The translations under genes and the position numbers were made by a program. From Azospirillum brasilense (GTDB lineage Bacteria; Pseudomonadota; Alphaproteobacteria; Azospirillales; Azospirillaceae): a stretch of 64,000 nucleotides of DNA. Where the stretch lies: NCBI RefSeq assembly GCF_003349955.1, contig NZ_QLKQ01000011.1, forward strand, positions 1 to 64,000. The letters run 5' to 3'. The notes beneath the pieces were generated by a model. The model saw only the letters and a program-made list of their open reading frames with translations, did no database searches and had not been told where the DNA came from. Below, in pieces: positions 27,080-36,063 of the stretch (position 1 is its first letter; each line of letters starts with the position of its first letter).

Positions 27080-27799
27080 TCAGCCCTGCGCCTCGGTCAG
27101 GCGCATCGTCTGGATCTTGCGTTGCACGATCTCCGCCCGCAGGCGCAGCAGGACCACCGTGATGAAGTAGGCGGTGAAGCCCAGCGCCATGACCAGCAGC
27201 GGGACCAGCATGGACCCGTCGATGGTCGGTCCGCCCATGCGGATGACGCTGGCCGGCTGGTGCAGGGTGTTCCACCAGTCCACCGAGAATTTGATGATCG
27301 GCACGTTCACGATGCCGACGAGGAGCAGCACGTTGCCCGCCCGCGTCCCGCGCTGCGGGTCGTCGAAGGCGTTCACCAGCGCCATGTAGCCGAGATAGAG
27401 GAAGAACAGGATCAGCACGCTGGTCAGCCGCGCGTCCCACACCCACCAGGTCCCCCACATCGGCGCGCCCCACAGCGAGCCGGTGACGAGGCAGATGAAG
27501 GTGAAGCCGGCGCCGACCGGAGCGGCGGCCTTGGCGAACAGGTCGGCCAGCGGGTGCTTCCACACCAATCCGCAGGCGGCGGCGATGGCCATGTTGACGT
27601 AGACGAACAGGCTCATCCAGGCGGCGGGCACATGGATGTACATGATCCGCACGGTGTCGCCCTGCTGGTAGTCGCGGGGCGAGCCGATCAGCGCGACGTA
27701 GAGCCCGACGATCAGCAGGATCACGGTCGCCCCCGCCGTCCAGGGCAGGATCGCCGCCGACAGGCGCTGGAAGCGGGCAGGATTTGCAAATCGATGCAT
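27080..27799 (-). CDS. ccmC: Haem exporter/loader protein CcmC
   Basis: 239 residues from the ATG at 27799 (MHRFANPARFQRLSAAILPW). Six membrane spans; MWGTWWVWDARLTSVLILFF is the WWD haem-binding motif, and conserved histidines flank it (MYIHVPAAWMS). It loads haem onto CcmE. It is the first gene of the ccmCDEFGHI operon; the ATP-binding and permease partners CcmA and CcmB are 9 kb away. Confidence 0.96.
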   Translation of the reverse strand: MHRFANPARFQRLSAAILPWTAGATVILLIVGLYVALIGSPRDYQQGDTVRIMYIHVPAAWMSLFVYVNMAIAAACGLVWKHPLADLFAKAAAPVGAGFTFICLVTGSLWGAPMWGTWWVWDARLTSVLILFFLYLGYMALVNAFDDPQRGTRAGNVLLLVGIVNVPIIKFSVDWWNTLHQPASVIRMGGPTIDGSMLVPLLVMALGFTAYFITVVLLRLRAEIVQRKIQTMRLTEAQG

Positions 27800-28035
27800 A
27801 GGACCTATGGGCCTCTGGTCGTGCTGCGGACGATATAAGCTCAGTGATGCCCCAGCGCGAGGGGTTTCGCCTTGATCTTGGTCAGGAAACATGGCCGCAC
27901 ACCGTGGTGTTTTCAGGACGGTGCGGCGGCCTGTCGCACTGACGGTACGACGGGTTGACGCGGCCTTTCCATGCTACGTTGGTGCAGGACGGGGGAAAAA
28001 GTCCGGCCGGTCCGGATAAGGGGTCGAAACCGCGC

Positions 28036-29085
28036 TCAGTGCCGGTGCGCGTGGTGGGCGTCCGGAAAGTGGGCGTGCCGGTGCCGCAGGCGCCCGTGGC
28101 GATGCCGGTGGCTGTGCGGTTCGGTCACCGGGCCATCTTGCGGGCCGTCGTGGTGGTGCCGGTGGTGCTCGTCATGGACGTGCGGGTGGTCGTGCTCCAT
28201 CTCGTCATGGTCGTGCTCATGGTCGTGGTCCTCGGTCAGGTGCAGCCAGACGCCGATCCCCATCAGGACCGCCGCCGCCGCCAGCCCGAGCGTCACGGGC
28301 TCCCCGAAGATCGCCAGGGAGGCGATGCCGCCGACGAAGGGGGCCGTCGAGAAATAGGCCCCGGTGCGGGCGGCGCCGATGTGGCGCAGGGCGACCACGA
28401 ACAGCACGAGGCTGACGCCGTAGCCGAGCAGCCCGACCAGCATCGCCGCCGCCGCGGTTGGCGCGGCGGGCAGGGCGTCGCCGAGCGCCAGGGCGATCCC
28501 GACATTGACGCTGCCGGCCACCAGCCCCTTGATCGTGGCGATGTCCGCCGGGTCGGCCAGGGACACCTTGCGGGTCAGGTTGTTGTCCACCGCCCACATC
28601 AGGCAGGCGGCGGCGACCGCCGCCGGTCCCCAACCGCCGGAAAGGCTCACCGGTCCGCCCCAGGACAGCACGACCGCTCCCGCCACGATGGCGACCATGC
28701 CGGCGACGAGCCGCCGGTCGACGCCCTCGCGGAAGACGAACCACGCCAGCAGGGCGGTGAACACCCCTTCCAGATTGAGCAGCAGCGAGGCGGTCGATGC
28801 CGGCGTCGCCGTCAGGCCGAACATCAGCAGCACCGGACCGGCGACGCCTCCGGCGGCGACGGCGGCCATCAGCCAGAGCCATTCGGCGCCGCGGAGGCCG
28901 CGTTCGCCACGCTTCCGCGACCCTGTCAGCAGACGGAGCAATCCCAGCCCGATGCCGGAGCCGAGATACAGCAGGCCCGCCAGCATCCAGGGGGACAGGT
29001 CGTGGACCAGCAGCTTCGCCAGCGGCGTGCTGAGGCCGAAAAGGACCGCGGCCAGGATGGCGGTCGTCGCGCCGGTTCGGGGCAT
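28036..29085 (-). CDS. EamA/DMT-superfamily transporter with long His-rich C-terminal tail
   Basis: 349 residues. Ten hydrophobic segments in two EamA repeats occupy residues 1-275. The last 70 residues are dominated by histidine with Asp, Glu and Arg (for example DHDHEHDHDEMEHDHPHVHD), a metal-binding type tail like those of zinc/nickel exporters and ZIP/CDF proteins. This suggests export of, or control by, a divalent metal, but the core itself gives no substrate. The tail lies on the cytoplasmic side if the usual even-numbered topology holds. No metal regulator is adjacent. Confidence 0.8.
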   Translation of the reverse strand: MPRTGATTAILAAVLFGLSTPLAKLLVHDLSPWMLAGLLYLGSGIGLGLLRLLTGSRKRGERGLRGAEWLWLMAAVAAGGVAGPVLLMFGLTATPASTASLLLNLEGVFTALLAWFVFREGVDRRLVAGMVAIVAGAVVLSWGGPVSLSGGWGPAAVAAACLMWAVDNNLTRKVSLADPADIATIKGLVAGSVNVGIALALGDALPAAPTAAAAMLVGLLGYGVSLVLFVVALRHIGAARTGAYFSTAPFVGGIASLAIFGEPVTLGLAAAAVLMGIGVWLHLTEDHDHEHDHDEMEHDHPHVHDEHHRHHHDGPQDGPVTEPHSHRHRHGRLRHRHAHFPDAHHAHRH

Positions 29086-29121
29086 GAGCGCCTCGCACGC
29101 CTGTTGAGTGGGGGAAGTGTC

Positions 29122-29222
29122 GCCCCCACCCTAACCCTCCCCCGCTCTCGCAGGGGAGGGAACTGCCGCCGCTTCGCAAAATCTCCCTCCCCTGCGAAGC
29201 GGGGGAGGGCCGGGGTGGGGGC
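29122..29222. repeat. Family B palindromic intergenic repeat
   Basis: CCCCCACCCTAACCCTCCCC ... CAGGGGAGGGA, a spacer, then TCCCTCCCCTGCGAAGCGGG and GGGGTGGGGGCA: two inverted halves of one element. Related copies are at 52531-52632 and 61839-61924. It lies between the downstream end of the amino-acid ABC operon and the DMT transporter promoter. Confidence 0.85.
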
Positions 29223-29228
29223 AGCCGC

Positions 29229-29918
29229 CTATCCCCGCGCCCGCAGATAGGGGGTCATGCGCCACTCGGCGTAGCGGATCAGGCGCGAGGCGACGAAGTT
29301 CAGCAGCAGATAGATGCTGCCGGCGACGATGAACACCTCGAACACCGCGAAGCTCTGCGCGATGATCTTGCGGGCGATGCCGGTGATCTCCAGCAGCGTG
29401 ATGGTGCTGGCGAGCGAGCTGGCCTTCACCATCAAAATCACCTCGTTGCCGTAGGCCGGCAGCATCTGGCGGATCGCCACCGGCATCACGATCCGGCGGA
29501 ACAGCAGCGTGCGCGACATGCCGCAGGCCCGCGCCGCCTCGATCTGGCCCTGCGGCACCGACAGGATGGCGCCGCGCAGGATCTCGCTGGTGTAGGCGCC
29601 GGTGTTCAGCGTCAGCGCCAGGATCGCGCACCAGAAGGGCTCGCGCAGGTAGATCCACAGGACGCTGCTGCGCACCAGCTCGAACTGGCCCATCCCATAA
29701 TAGATCAGGAAGATCTGCACGAGCAGCGGCGTGCCGCGGAAGACGAAGACGTAGGCGGCCATCAGCCGCTCGGTCACGCGGTTGCCGTACAGCCGCAGAA
29801 GCGCCACCGCGAAGGCCACCCCCGCGCCGAACAGCAGCGCCAGCCCGACCAGCTGCAGGGTCACCGGAACGCCGCGCAGGAGGGTGGGCACGCTGTCCCA
29901 CATCAGTTCCCAGTTCAT
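29229..29918 (-). CDS. Polar amino-acid ABC transporter permease, HisM-like
   Basis: 229 residues from the ATG at 29918 (MNWELMWDSVPTLLRGVPVT). Inner-membrane permease with four to five spans and the EAA loop EAARACGMSRTLLFRRIVMP that contacts the ATPase. It pairs with the HisQ-like protein four bases upstream to form the channel. Likely substrate range: basic or polar amino acids, by analogy with the binding protein. Last gene of the operon, followed by a family B repeat. Confidence 0.93.
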   Translation of the reverse strand: MNWELMWDSVPTLLRGVPVTLQLVGLALLFGAGVAFAVALLRLYGNRVTERLMAAYVFVFRGTPLLVQIFLIYYGMGQFELVRSSVLWIYLREPFWCAILALTLNTGAYTSEILRGAILSVPQGQIEAARACGMSRTLLFRRIVMPVAIRQMLPAYGNEVILMVKASSLASTITLLEITGIARKIIAQSFAVFEVFIVAGSIYLLLNFVASRLIRYAEWRMTPYLRARG

Positions 29919-29922
29919 GGGG

Positions 29923-30627
29923 TCAGGCCCTCCGCACGCCGCGATTGGCGTAGCGCTCCGCCCGCTCGAACGCCACCGTGGAGACGGTGGTGAGCAGGAG
30001 GTAGAGCACCGCCGCGGTGGTGTAGAACAGGAACGGCTGGCGGGTCGACCCCGCCGCCACATGCGACACGCGCATGATCTCGGCCAGAGCCGTCACGGAG
30101 ATCAGCGCCGTGTCCTTCAGGGTGAGCTGCCAGACGTTGCCCAGCCCCGGCAGGGCGTAGCGCAGGGTCTGCGGCACCAGGATGCGGCGCAGGATCAGCC
30201 AGCGCGACATGCCGCAGGCGCGCGCCGCCTCGATCTGGCCGTGGGGCACCGCCTGGACCGCGCCGCGGATCACCTCCGTCGAATAGGCACCGGAGATCAG
30301 ACCGACCGCCAGGACGCCGATGGAGAAGGCGTTCAGCTCGATGTAGCCCTCGTAGCCGAAGACCCGGCCGACGGCCATGACCGCGCCGCTGCCGCCGAAG
30401 AACAGCAGATAGATGACCAGCAGTTCGGGCACGCCGCGGACGACGGTGGTGTAGACCTCCGCCACGCCGGTGAGGGCGAGGCTGCGGCTGAGCTTCGCCG
30501 ACGCGCCGAGCGACCCGAAGACGAGGCCGAGGAGGAAGGCCGACACCGACACGGCGACCGTCATCGCGGCCCCGCCGAGAAGCTGGCCGCCCCACCCGTT
30601 CGGGCCGAAGGAGAGAAGTTCGAGCAT
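29923..30627 (-). CDS. Polar amino-acid ABC transporter permease, HisQ-like
   Basis: 234 residues with about five membrane spans and the EAA loop EAARACGMSRWLILRRILVP. VVRGVPELLVIYLLFFGGSG is the usual HisQ/ArtQ segment. It is the heterodimer partner of the next permease. It follows the binding-protein gene after a 69-base spacer that contains a stable hairpin. Confidence 0.93.
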   Translation of the reverse strand: MLELLSFGPNGWGGQLLGGAAMTVAVSVSAFLLGLVFGSLGASAKLSRSLALTGVAEVYTTVVRGVPELLVIYLLFFGGSGAVMAVGRVFGYEGYIELNAFSIGVLAVGLISGAYSTEVIRGAVQAVPHGQIEAARACGMSRWLILRRILVPQTLRYALPGLGNVWQLTLKDTALISVTALAEIMRVSHVAAGSTRQPFLFYTTAAVLYLLLTTVSTVAFERAERYANRGVRRA

Positions 30628-30643
30628 GGGTTCCCGGCGTGAG

Positions 30644-30686
30644 CCTCCGCGGGGGCGCCTCGCGGAAAACCGCCGCCCCGCGGAGG
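30644..30686. other. Intercistronic hairpin between binding protein and permease genes
   Basis: CCTCCGCGGGG and CCCCGCGGAGG form a perfect 11-base stem around a 21-base loop. No T-run follows, so it is more likely to shield the 3' end of the binding-protein mRNA, or to limit read-through into the permeases, than to be a full terminator. Confidence 0.65.
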
Positions 30687-30696
30687 GAAGGCGGCC

Positions 30697-31533
30697 TTAC
30701 TTGATCGAGATGTCGTAGCCGAAGTGCTGGGTGCTCAGCTTCGTGATGGTGCCGTCCTGGTTGGCCTCGGCGATGGCCTTGTTGAACAGCTCCTTCAGGT
30801 CGCCGTCGGCCTTGCGCAGGCCCACGCCCACGCCCTTGCCCAGCACGCCGCGCGCGAAGGCCGGGCCGAACAGGGTCATGCCGTTGCCGGCGTCGGCCTT
30901 GAGGATGGCGTCCACCGCCGAACGGTCGCCGAAGATGGCGTCGACGCGGCCGGCGGCCATGTCGATGCCGGCGTTGTCCAGCTTGTCATAGGTGCGGACG
31001 GCGACCTGCGGCAGAAGCTTTTCCATGAAGTTCGCCTGGATGGTCGAGGTCTGCACGCCGACCGTCTTGCCCTTCAGCGCGTCGGCCAGGGCGGCGATGG
31101 CGGCCTTCGGGTCGTCCTTGGACAGGTCGTAGCGCTCGCCGGGGAAGGTCGCCTTGGCGAGCGGCGAGGTCTTCATGGTGCCGAACATCGACGGCTCGGT
31201 GCCGTAGGGGCCGGCGAAGGCGATGACCTTCTCACGCTCGTCGGTGATCGACATCGCGGCCATGATGGCGTCGTACTTGCCCTGCTGGATGGCCGGGATC
31301 ATGCCGTCCCAATCCTGGGCGACGATCTCGCACTCGGCCTTCATCTTCTTGCAGAGTTCCATGGCGAGGTCCGGCTCGAAGCCGACCAGCTTGCCCGACG
31401 GGTCCGTCGCGTTCCACGGGGCGTAGGCGCCCTCGGTGGCGATGCGGATCTTCTTCCAGTCCTTGGCCTCGGCGGCGGTGCCGGCGACCGCAACGATGGC
31501 GCCGAGCGCCAGGGCCGCAACGATCTTCTTCAC
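30697..31533 (-). CDS. Periplasmic amino-acid-binding protein (HisJ/ArgT/NocT-like)
   Basis: 278 residues. Signal peptide MKKIVAALALGAIVAVAGTA ending at AEA-KDW. The mature protein is an SBP_bac_3 cluster protein: GAYAPWNATDPSGKLVGFEP, DWDGMIPAIQQGKYDAIMAA and MSITDEREKVIAFAGPY are classic, and HFGYDISIK ends it. It captures a polar or basic amino acid (histidine, lysine, arginine, ornithine or an opine-like ligand); the exact ligand cannot be read. Second gene of the four-gene importer. Confidence 0.93.
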   Translation of the reverse strand: MKKIVAALALGAIVAVAGTAAEAKDWKKIRIATEGAYAPWNATDPSGKLVGFEPDLAMELCKKMKAECEIVAQDWDGMIPAIQQGKYDAIMAAMSITDEREKVIAFAGPYGTEPSMFGTMKTSPLAKATFPGERYDLSKDDPKAAIAALADALKGKTVGVQTSTIQANFMEKLLPQVAVRTYDKLDNAGIDMAAGRVDAIFGDRSAVDAILKADAGNGMTLFGPAFARGVLGKGVGVGLRKADGDLKELFNKAIAEANQDGTITKLSTQHFGYDISIK

Positions 31534-31654
31534 GGGAAAACCTCCTCTGTTCTGATGCCCTTATGGATGGCTCTTATGCTCGGGCAGGCTCTGAGGTTTA
31601 CGGTTTTACAGCGCCAGTCAAGGGAATTGAGCGGGCCGACTTCGCGCGACCGAT

Positions 31655-32461
31655 TCAGCCGCCGCCGGACAGGTGGCGCGACAGGAACTGTCGCACGCGG
31701 TCCGATTCCGGATCGACCAGAACCCGGTCGGGCGGTCCCCGCTCCTCGATCCGGCCCTGGTGGAGGAACACCACCTCCGACGCGACCTCGCGGGCGAAGC
31801 CCATCTCGTGCGTCACCAGAATCATGGTGTTGCCCTCCTCGGCGAGCTGGCGGATGACCAGCAGCACCTCGCCGACCAGCTCGGGGTCGAGCGCGGAGGT
31901 CGGCTCGTCGAACAGCATCACCTTGGGCTGCATGGCCAGCGCGCGGGCGATGGCGGCGCGCTGCTGCTGCCCGCCGGACAGCTGCACCGGGTAGGACTCG
32001 GCCTTGGCCAGGATGCCCACCTTGTCCAGCAGCTTGCGGGCGCGGTCCACCGCCTCCGCCTTCGGGACGCCCAGCACATGGACCGGCGCCTCGATGACGT
32101 TCTCCAGGATGGTCATGTGGGTCCAGAGGTTGAAGCTCTGGAACACCATGCCGAGCCGGGTGCGGATGCGGTCCACCTGACGGGAATCGGCGGGGACGGT
32201 CTGGCCGCCGCGCCCCTTCTTCAGGCCGATGGCCTCGCCGCCGATGACGATCCGCCCCTCGTCCGGCACCTCCAGCATGTTGATGCAGCGCAGGAGCGTG
32301 CTCTTGCCGGAGCCGGAGGAGCCGATCAGCGTGATGACGTCGCCCTCGCGCGCGGTCAGGGAGACGCCCTTCAGCACCTCCAGCGGACCGAAGCGCTTGT
32401 GGACATTCTCGACGAGGACGGCTTCGGGGGCGTTGGGATTCGCGGGCGGGTGTCGGTGCAT
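31655..32461 (-). CDS. Polar amino-acid ABC transporter ATP-binding protein, HisP-like
   Basis: 268 residues from the ATG at 32461 (MHRHPPANPNAPEAVLVENV). Walker A GSSGSGKST, signature LSGGQQQR and Walker B VMLFDEP, with ITHE/VTHEMGF-type H-loop (LVTHEMGFAREVA). It drives uptake by the two permeases downstream. A 121-base gap separates it from the binding-protein gene. First gene of the unit. Confidence 0.95.
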   Translation of the reverse strand: MHRHPPANPNAPEAVLVENVHKRFGPLEVLKGVSLTAREGDVITLIGSSGSGKSTLLRCINMLEVPDEGRIVIGGEAIGLKKGRGGQTVPADSRQVDRIRTRLGMVFQSFNLWTHMTILENVIEAPVHVLGVPKAEAVDRARKLLDKVGILAKAESYPVQLSGGQQQRAAIARALAMQPKVMLFDEPTSALDPELVGEVLLVIRQLAEEGNTMILVTHEMGFAREVASEVVFLHQGRIEERGPPDRVLVDPESDRVRQFLSRHLSGGG

Positions 32462-32583
32462 GCGGGGCTTGCTGGCGGGGAACGGTCTGGACCGCCCAAC
32501 CCTGGACGGTGCCGCTAGGCTAGACCGCCGGACAATCCCCCGCAACGCGGATTTTCACAACCGTCTCCGGGACGTCCCGCCCC

Positions 32584-34263
32584 TCACCACAGCATCAGCA
32601 CCAGAAGCTGCGGCGCCAGGATGCGCAGGCACATGGCCAGCGGGTAGACGGTGGCGTAGGCCAGCGCCGGCGCCTCCGACGCGACCACCGCGTTGGCGTA
32701 GGCGAGGCCCGGCGGGTTGGTCTGCGCCCCGGCCAGCACGCCGCAGATGCTGAGGAAATTCAGCTTCATCATTCCGCGCGCCAGCAGCCCGGTCAGCAGC
32801 AGCGGCACGATGGTCACCAGCACGCCCCAGGCCATCCAGGGCAGCCCGGCGCCGCTCGCCATCGTCTCGACGAAGCGGTCGCCCGACGCGATGCCCAGCA
32901 CGGCGAGGAACAGGACGATGCCGATCTCGCGCAAGGCGAGGTTGGCGGCGGGCGGCATGAACCAGACCAGCGGCCCGATGTGGCCGATGCGCGCCAGCAC
33001 GATGGCGACGATCAGCGGCCCGCCGGCCATGCCCAGCCGCAAGGGCGCCGGCATGCCCGGCAGGAACAGCGGGATGGCGCCGAGCAGAGCGCCCAGCGTG
33101 ATGCCGACGAAGACCGGGATCATCTCCACCGTCTGCAGCCGCCGTTCGGAGTTGCCGATGATGCAGCCGGCCGCCTTGAGGTCGTCGGGCTTGCCGATCA
33201 CCGTCAGGATGTCGCCGAACTGGAGCTTCAGCGCGGCGTTGGGCACCAGCTCCACGCCGGCGCGGTTGACGCGGCTGACCACCACGTCGCAGGCCCCTTT
33301 CAGGTTGAGCGCGGCGATGGACTTGCCCAGCACCGGGTTGGCGGTGACGACGATGCGCTCCCAGCGCAGGTCGCTGCCCTTGGTGGTCAGCCGGACGTCG
33401 GCCTCCCGTCCCATCAGCAGGCGGACCTGCTCCAGCCTCGGGCGCGGGCCGACCACGTGCAGCACGTCGCCCTCCTCCAGCCGGGTGTCCTCGCCGGGCA
33501 CGCGGAGTTGGCCGCCGCGCAGCAGCCGCGACGCGCAGACCCCCAGGCTTTGCAGCATGGTCAGGTCGCCCAGCCGCACCCCGCGCAGGGCCGGGTTGGT
33601 GACGGCGATGTCCATGGTGTCGAGCGCCGCGACCTCGGCGCGCCGGGCGGCCTCGAAGGCCCTGGCCTCCTCCTGCGGGTCGATGCGGAAGACGATCCGC
33701 ACCGCCGCCATGGCCAGCAGGTTGCCGGCGATGCCGAAGGGGTAGGTGACGGCGAAGGCCAGGCCGGGCAGGGCCATCACCGCGGCGTCGGCCCCGACCT
33801 CCTTCAGCACCTGCTGCGAGGCGGCCAGCGCCGGGGCGTTGGTCACCCCGCCCGCGAAGACGCCGAGGCCGGAGCCCAGCGGCACGAGGTCGAACAGCAC
33901 CAGGAGGGCGGTCAGCAGGATGCTCGACCCGACCATCAGCAGCGCCAGCCCGTTCAGCGCCAGCCCGGACTTCTTCAGCGCCGCGAAGAAGCCGGGGCCG
34001 ACCTGGATGCCGATGGTGTAGACGAACAGGATCAGGCCGAAGTCGCGGATGAACTCCATCATCTCGCCGTTCAGCGTCACCCCGGCCTGCTTGGCGAAAT
34101 GGCCGACCGCGATGCCCGCGAACAGCACGCCGCCGATGCCCAGCCCGACCCCGCGCAACCGTATGTGGCCGAGCGCCAGCCCGAGGGCCGAGGTGATGCC
34201 CAGCATGAACACCACGCGCGCGATCGGCGGCATGGCCAGGAAGAGGTCGATGAGCGCGTGCAT
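32584..34263 (-). CDS. AspT/YidE-like transporter (first of a tandem pair)
   Basis: 559 residues. Two membrane blocks (about residues 5-175 and 375-559) flank a central cytoplasmic part with two TrkA-C (RCK) domains, for example LRVPGEDTRLEEGDVLHVVG and LQFGDILTVIGKPDDL. GPGFFAALKKSG and ARIGHIGPLVWFMPPAANLA are hallmarks of the aspartate:alanine exchanger (AAEx) family, to which AspT and E. coli YidE/YbjL belong. The substrate is probably a carboxylate or amino acid. About 70 bases after the paralogue on the same strand, hence a tandem duplication. Confidence 0.88.
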   Translation of the reverse strand: MHALIDLFLAMPPIARVVFMLGITSALGLALGHIRLRGVGLGIGGVLFAGIAVGHFAKQAGVTLNGEMMEFIRDFGLILFVYTIGIQVGPGFFAALKKSGLALNGLALLMVGSSILLTALLVLFDLVPLGSGLGVFAGGVTNAPALAASQQVLKEVGADAAVMALPGLAFAVTYPFGIAGNLLAMAAVRIVFRIDPQEEARAFEAARRAEVAALDTMDIAVTNPALRGVRLGDLTMLQSLGVCASRLLRGGQLRVPGEDTRLEEGDVLHVVGPRPRLEQVRLLMGREADVRLTTKGSDLRWERIVVTANPVLGKSIAALNLKGACDVVVSRVNRAGVELVPNAALKLQFGDILTVIGKPDDLKAAGCIIGNSERRLQTVEMIPVFVGITLGALLGAIPLFLPGMPAPLRLGMAGGPLIVAIVLARIGHIGPLVWFMPPAANLALREIGIVLFLAVLGIASGDRFVETMASGAGLPWMAWGVLVTIVPLLLTGLLARGMMKLNFLSICGVLAGAQTNPPGLAYANAVVASEAPALAYATVYPLAMCLRILAPQLLVLMLW

Positions 34264-34334
34264 GGCCGCGTCTCCCCACGCGAGGACAGACCGCCCCTCG
34301 ATCCCGTGGGAAGCGTCCCCGCTGGGCCGCCTCC

Positions 34335-36014
34335 TTACCAGAGAAACAGGACGATCAACTGCGGCGCAAGGATACGCAGAAACATAACCATAGGGTAAAC
34401 AGTGGCATAGGCGAGGGCGGGAGCCTCCGATGCGCTCATTGCGTTTGCAAAGGCGAGCGCGGGCGGGTCCGTCATGCTGCCGGACAGCAGCCCGCAGATC
34501 GTCAGGTAATTCTGCCGGGCGAAGACCCGCGCGATGAAGCCGACGGTCAGCAGCGGGATCAGCGTCACCAGCACGCCGCAGCCGATCCACAGCAGCCCGT
34601 CGCCGTGCACCAGCGTCTCGACGAAGCGGTCGCCGGACATCAGCCCGACCACCGCCAGGAACAGGACGATGCCGATCTCGCGCAGCGCCATGTTGGCGGC
34701 GGGCGGCATGAACCAGACCAGCGGCCCGATGTGGCCGATGCGCGCCAGCAGGATCGCCGCCACCAGCGGCCCGCCGGCCAGACCCAGCTTCAGCGGCGCC
34801 GGCATCCCCGGAATGTAGAAGGGGATGGAGCCGAGCAGCACGCCCAGCAGAATACCGATGAAGACCGGCACGAACTCCACCTGCTGGAGCCGCCGCGCCG
34901 AGTTGCCCATCAGCGCCGCCACCCGCTGGAGGTCCGACGGCTTGCCGATGGCGGTCAGGATGTCGCCGAACTGGAGGTGCAGGGCCGGGCTCGGCACCAG
35001 TTCCACGCCCGCCCGGTTGACCCGGCTGACCACCACGTCGTAGGCGTCGGCGAGGTCGAGCTGGCCGATGGCCTTGCCCAGAACATGCTCGTTGGTGACG
35101 ACCAGACGGTCCCAGCGCATGTCGGTGCCCTTGGTGGTCAGGGTGACCTCCGCCGCCTCGCCGAGCAGCCGCTTCGTCGCCTCCAGCTTGACCCGCGGCC
35201 CGACCAGATGCACCACGTCGCCGGCGCGCAGGCAGGTGTCCGGGTGCGGCACCTGGAGCCGCCCCTCGCGCAGCAGGCGGGAGATCATCACCCCCTGGTC
35301 GCCGAACAGCTCCATCTCGCGCAGCGGCAGCCCCATCGCCGACCGGTTGCGCACGGCGACGTCCAGCGTCTCCAGGGTTTCCACCTGGGCGCGGCGCTTG
35401 CGTTCGAAGGCTTCGGCCTCCGCCACCGGGTCGATGCGGAAGACGACGCGGATCAGACCCATGGTGATGAGGATGCCGACGATGCCGAAGGGATAGGCGA
35501 CGGCGTAGCCGAGGCTGGGCGTGTTGATCTCCGCCGCCGAGGCCCCGACCTCGCGCAGCATCTCCTGCGCGGCCCCCAGCGACGGCGTGTTGGTGACGGC
35601 GCCGGAGAAGATTCCCAGCACCGCCGGCAGCGGCACCCCGCCGATCTCGTGGATCGCCACCGCCACCAGCACCCCCAGCCCGACCAGCGAGGCGGCCAGC
35701 AGGTTCAGCGTCAGGCCCGACCTCTTCAGGGCGGCGAAGAAGCCGGGGCCGACCTGCACGCCGATGGTGTAGACGAACAGGATCAGCCCGAACTCCCGCA
35801 TGAAATGCAGAACGTGGTGGTCGAAGGTCAGGCCCAGCGCCTTGGCGACGTGCCCGGCGGCGATGCCGGCGAACAGCACGCCGCCGATGCCCAGCCCCAC
35901 CCCGCGCAGCTTGATCTGCCCCAGCGCCAGCCCCGACGCCGCCACCACGCTGAGCATCAGCATGATGCGGGCGATGTCGGGAAGGCCGTTGAACAGGTCG
36001 ATCAGCAGGGTCAT
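34335..36014 (-). CDS. AspT/YidE-like transporter (second of a tandem pair)
   Basis: 559 residues from the ATG at 36014 (MTLLIDLFNGLPDIARIMLM). Same layout as its neighbour: N-terminal membrane block, two TrkA-C domains (LQVPHPDTCLRAGDVVHLVG; LQFGDILTAIGKPSDLQRV) and a C-terminal membrane block. The equal length and many identical segments (IGPLVWFMPPAAN; LREIGIVLFLAV; LAYATVYP) show recent duplication. Two paralogues might form a heteromeric exchanger or differ in substrate. It is first in the transcript. Confidence 0.88.
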   Translation of the reverse strand: MTLLIDLFNGLPDIARIMLMLSVVAASGLALGQIKLRGVGLGIGGVLFAGIAAGHVAKALGLTFDHHVLHFMREFGLILFVYTIGVQVGPGFFAALKRSGLTLNLLAASLVGLGVLVAVAIHEIGGVPLPAVLGIFSGAVTNTPSLGAAQEMLREVGASAAEINTPSLGYAVAYPFGIVGILITMGLIRVVFRIDPVAEAEAFERKRRAQVETLETLDVAVRNRSAMGLPLREMELFGDQGVMISRLLREGRLQVPHPDTCLRAGDVVHLVGPRVKLEATKRLLGEAAEVTLTTKGTDMRWDRLVVTNEHVLGKAIGQLDLADAYDVVVSRVNRAGVELVPSPALHLQFGDILTAIGKPSDLQRVAALMGNSARRLQQVEFVPVFIGILLGVLLGSIPFYIPGMPAPLKLGLAGGPLVAAILLARIGHIGPLVWFMPPAANMALREIGIVLFLAVVGLMSGDRFVETLVHGDGLLWIGCGVLVTLIPLLTVGFIARVFARQNYLTICGLLSGSMTDPPALAFANAMSASEAPALAYATVYPMVMFLRILAPQLIVLFLW

Positions 36015-36063
36015 GGCGGGCACCCGGTCCGGTTGAGCGGCGAAGGCCGAAGGCGCCTATGAA

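Noticed and set aside
27900..27980. Plus-strand promoter TTGACG...TACGTT
   Set aside because: The spacer is only 14 bases and no plus-strand gene follows.
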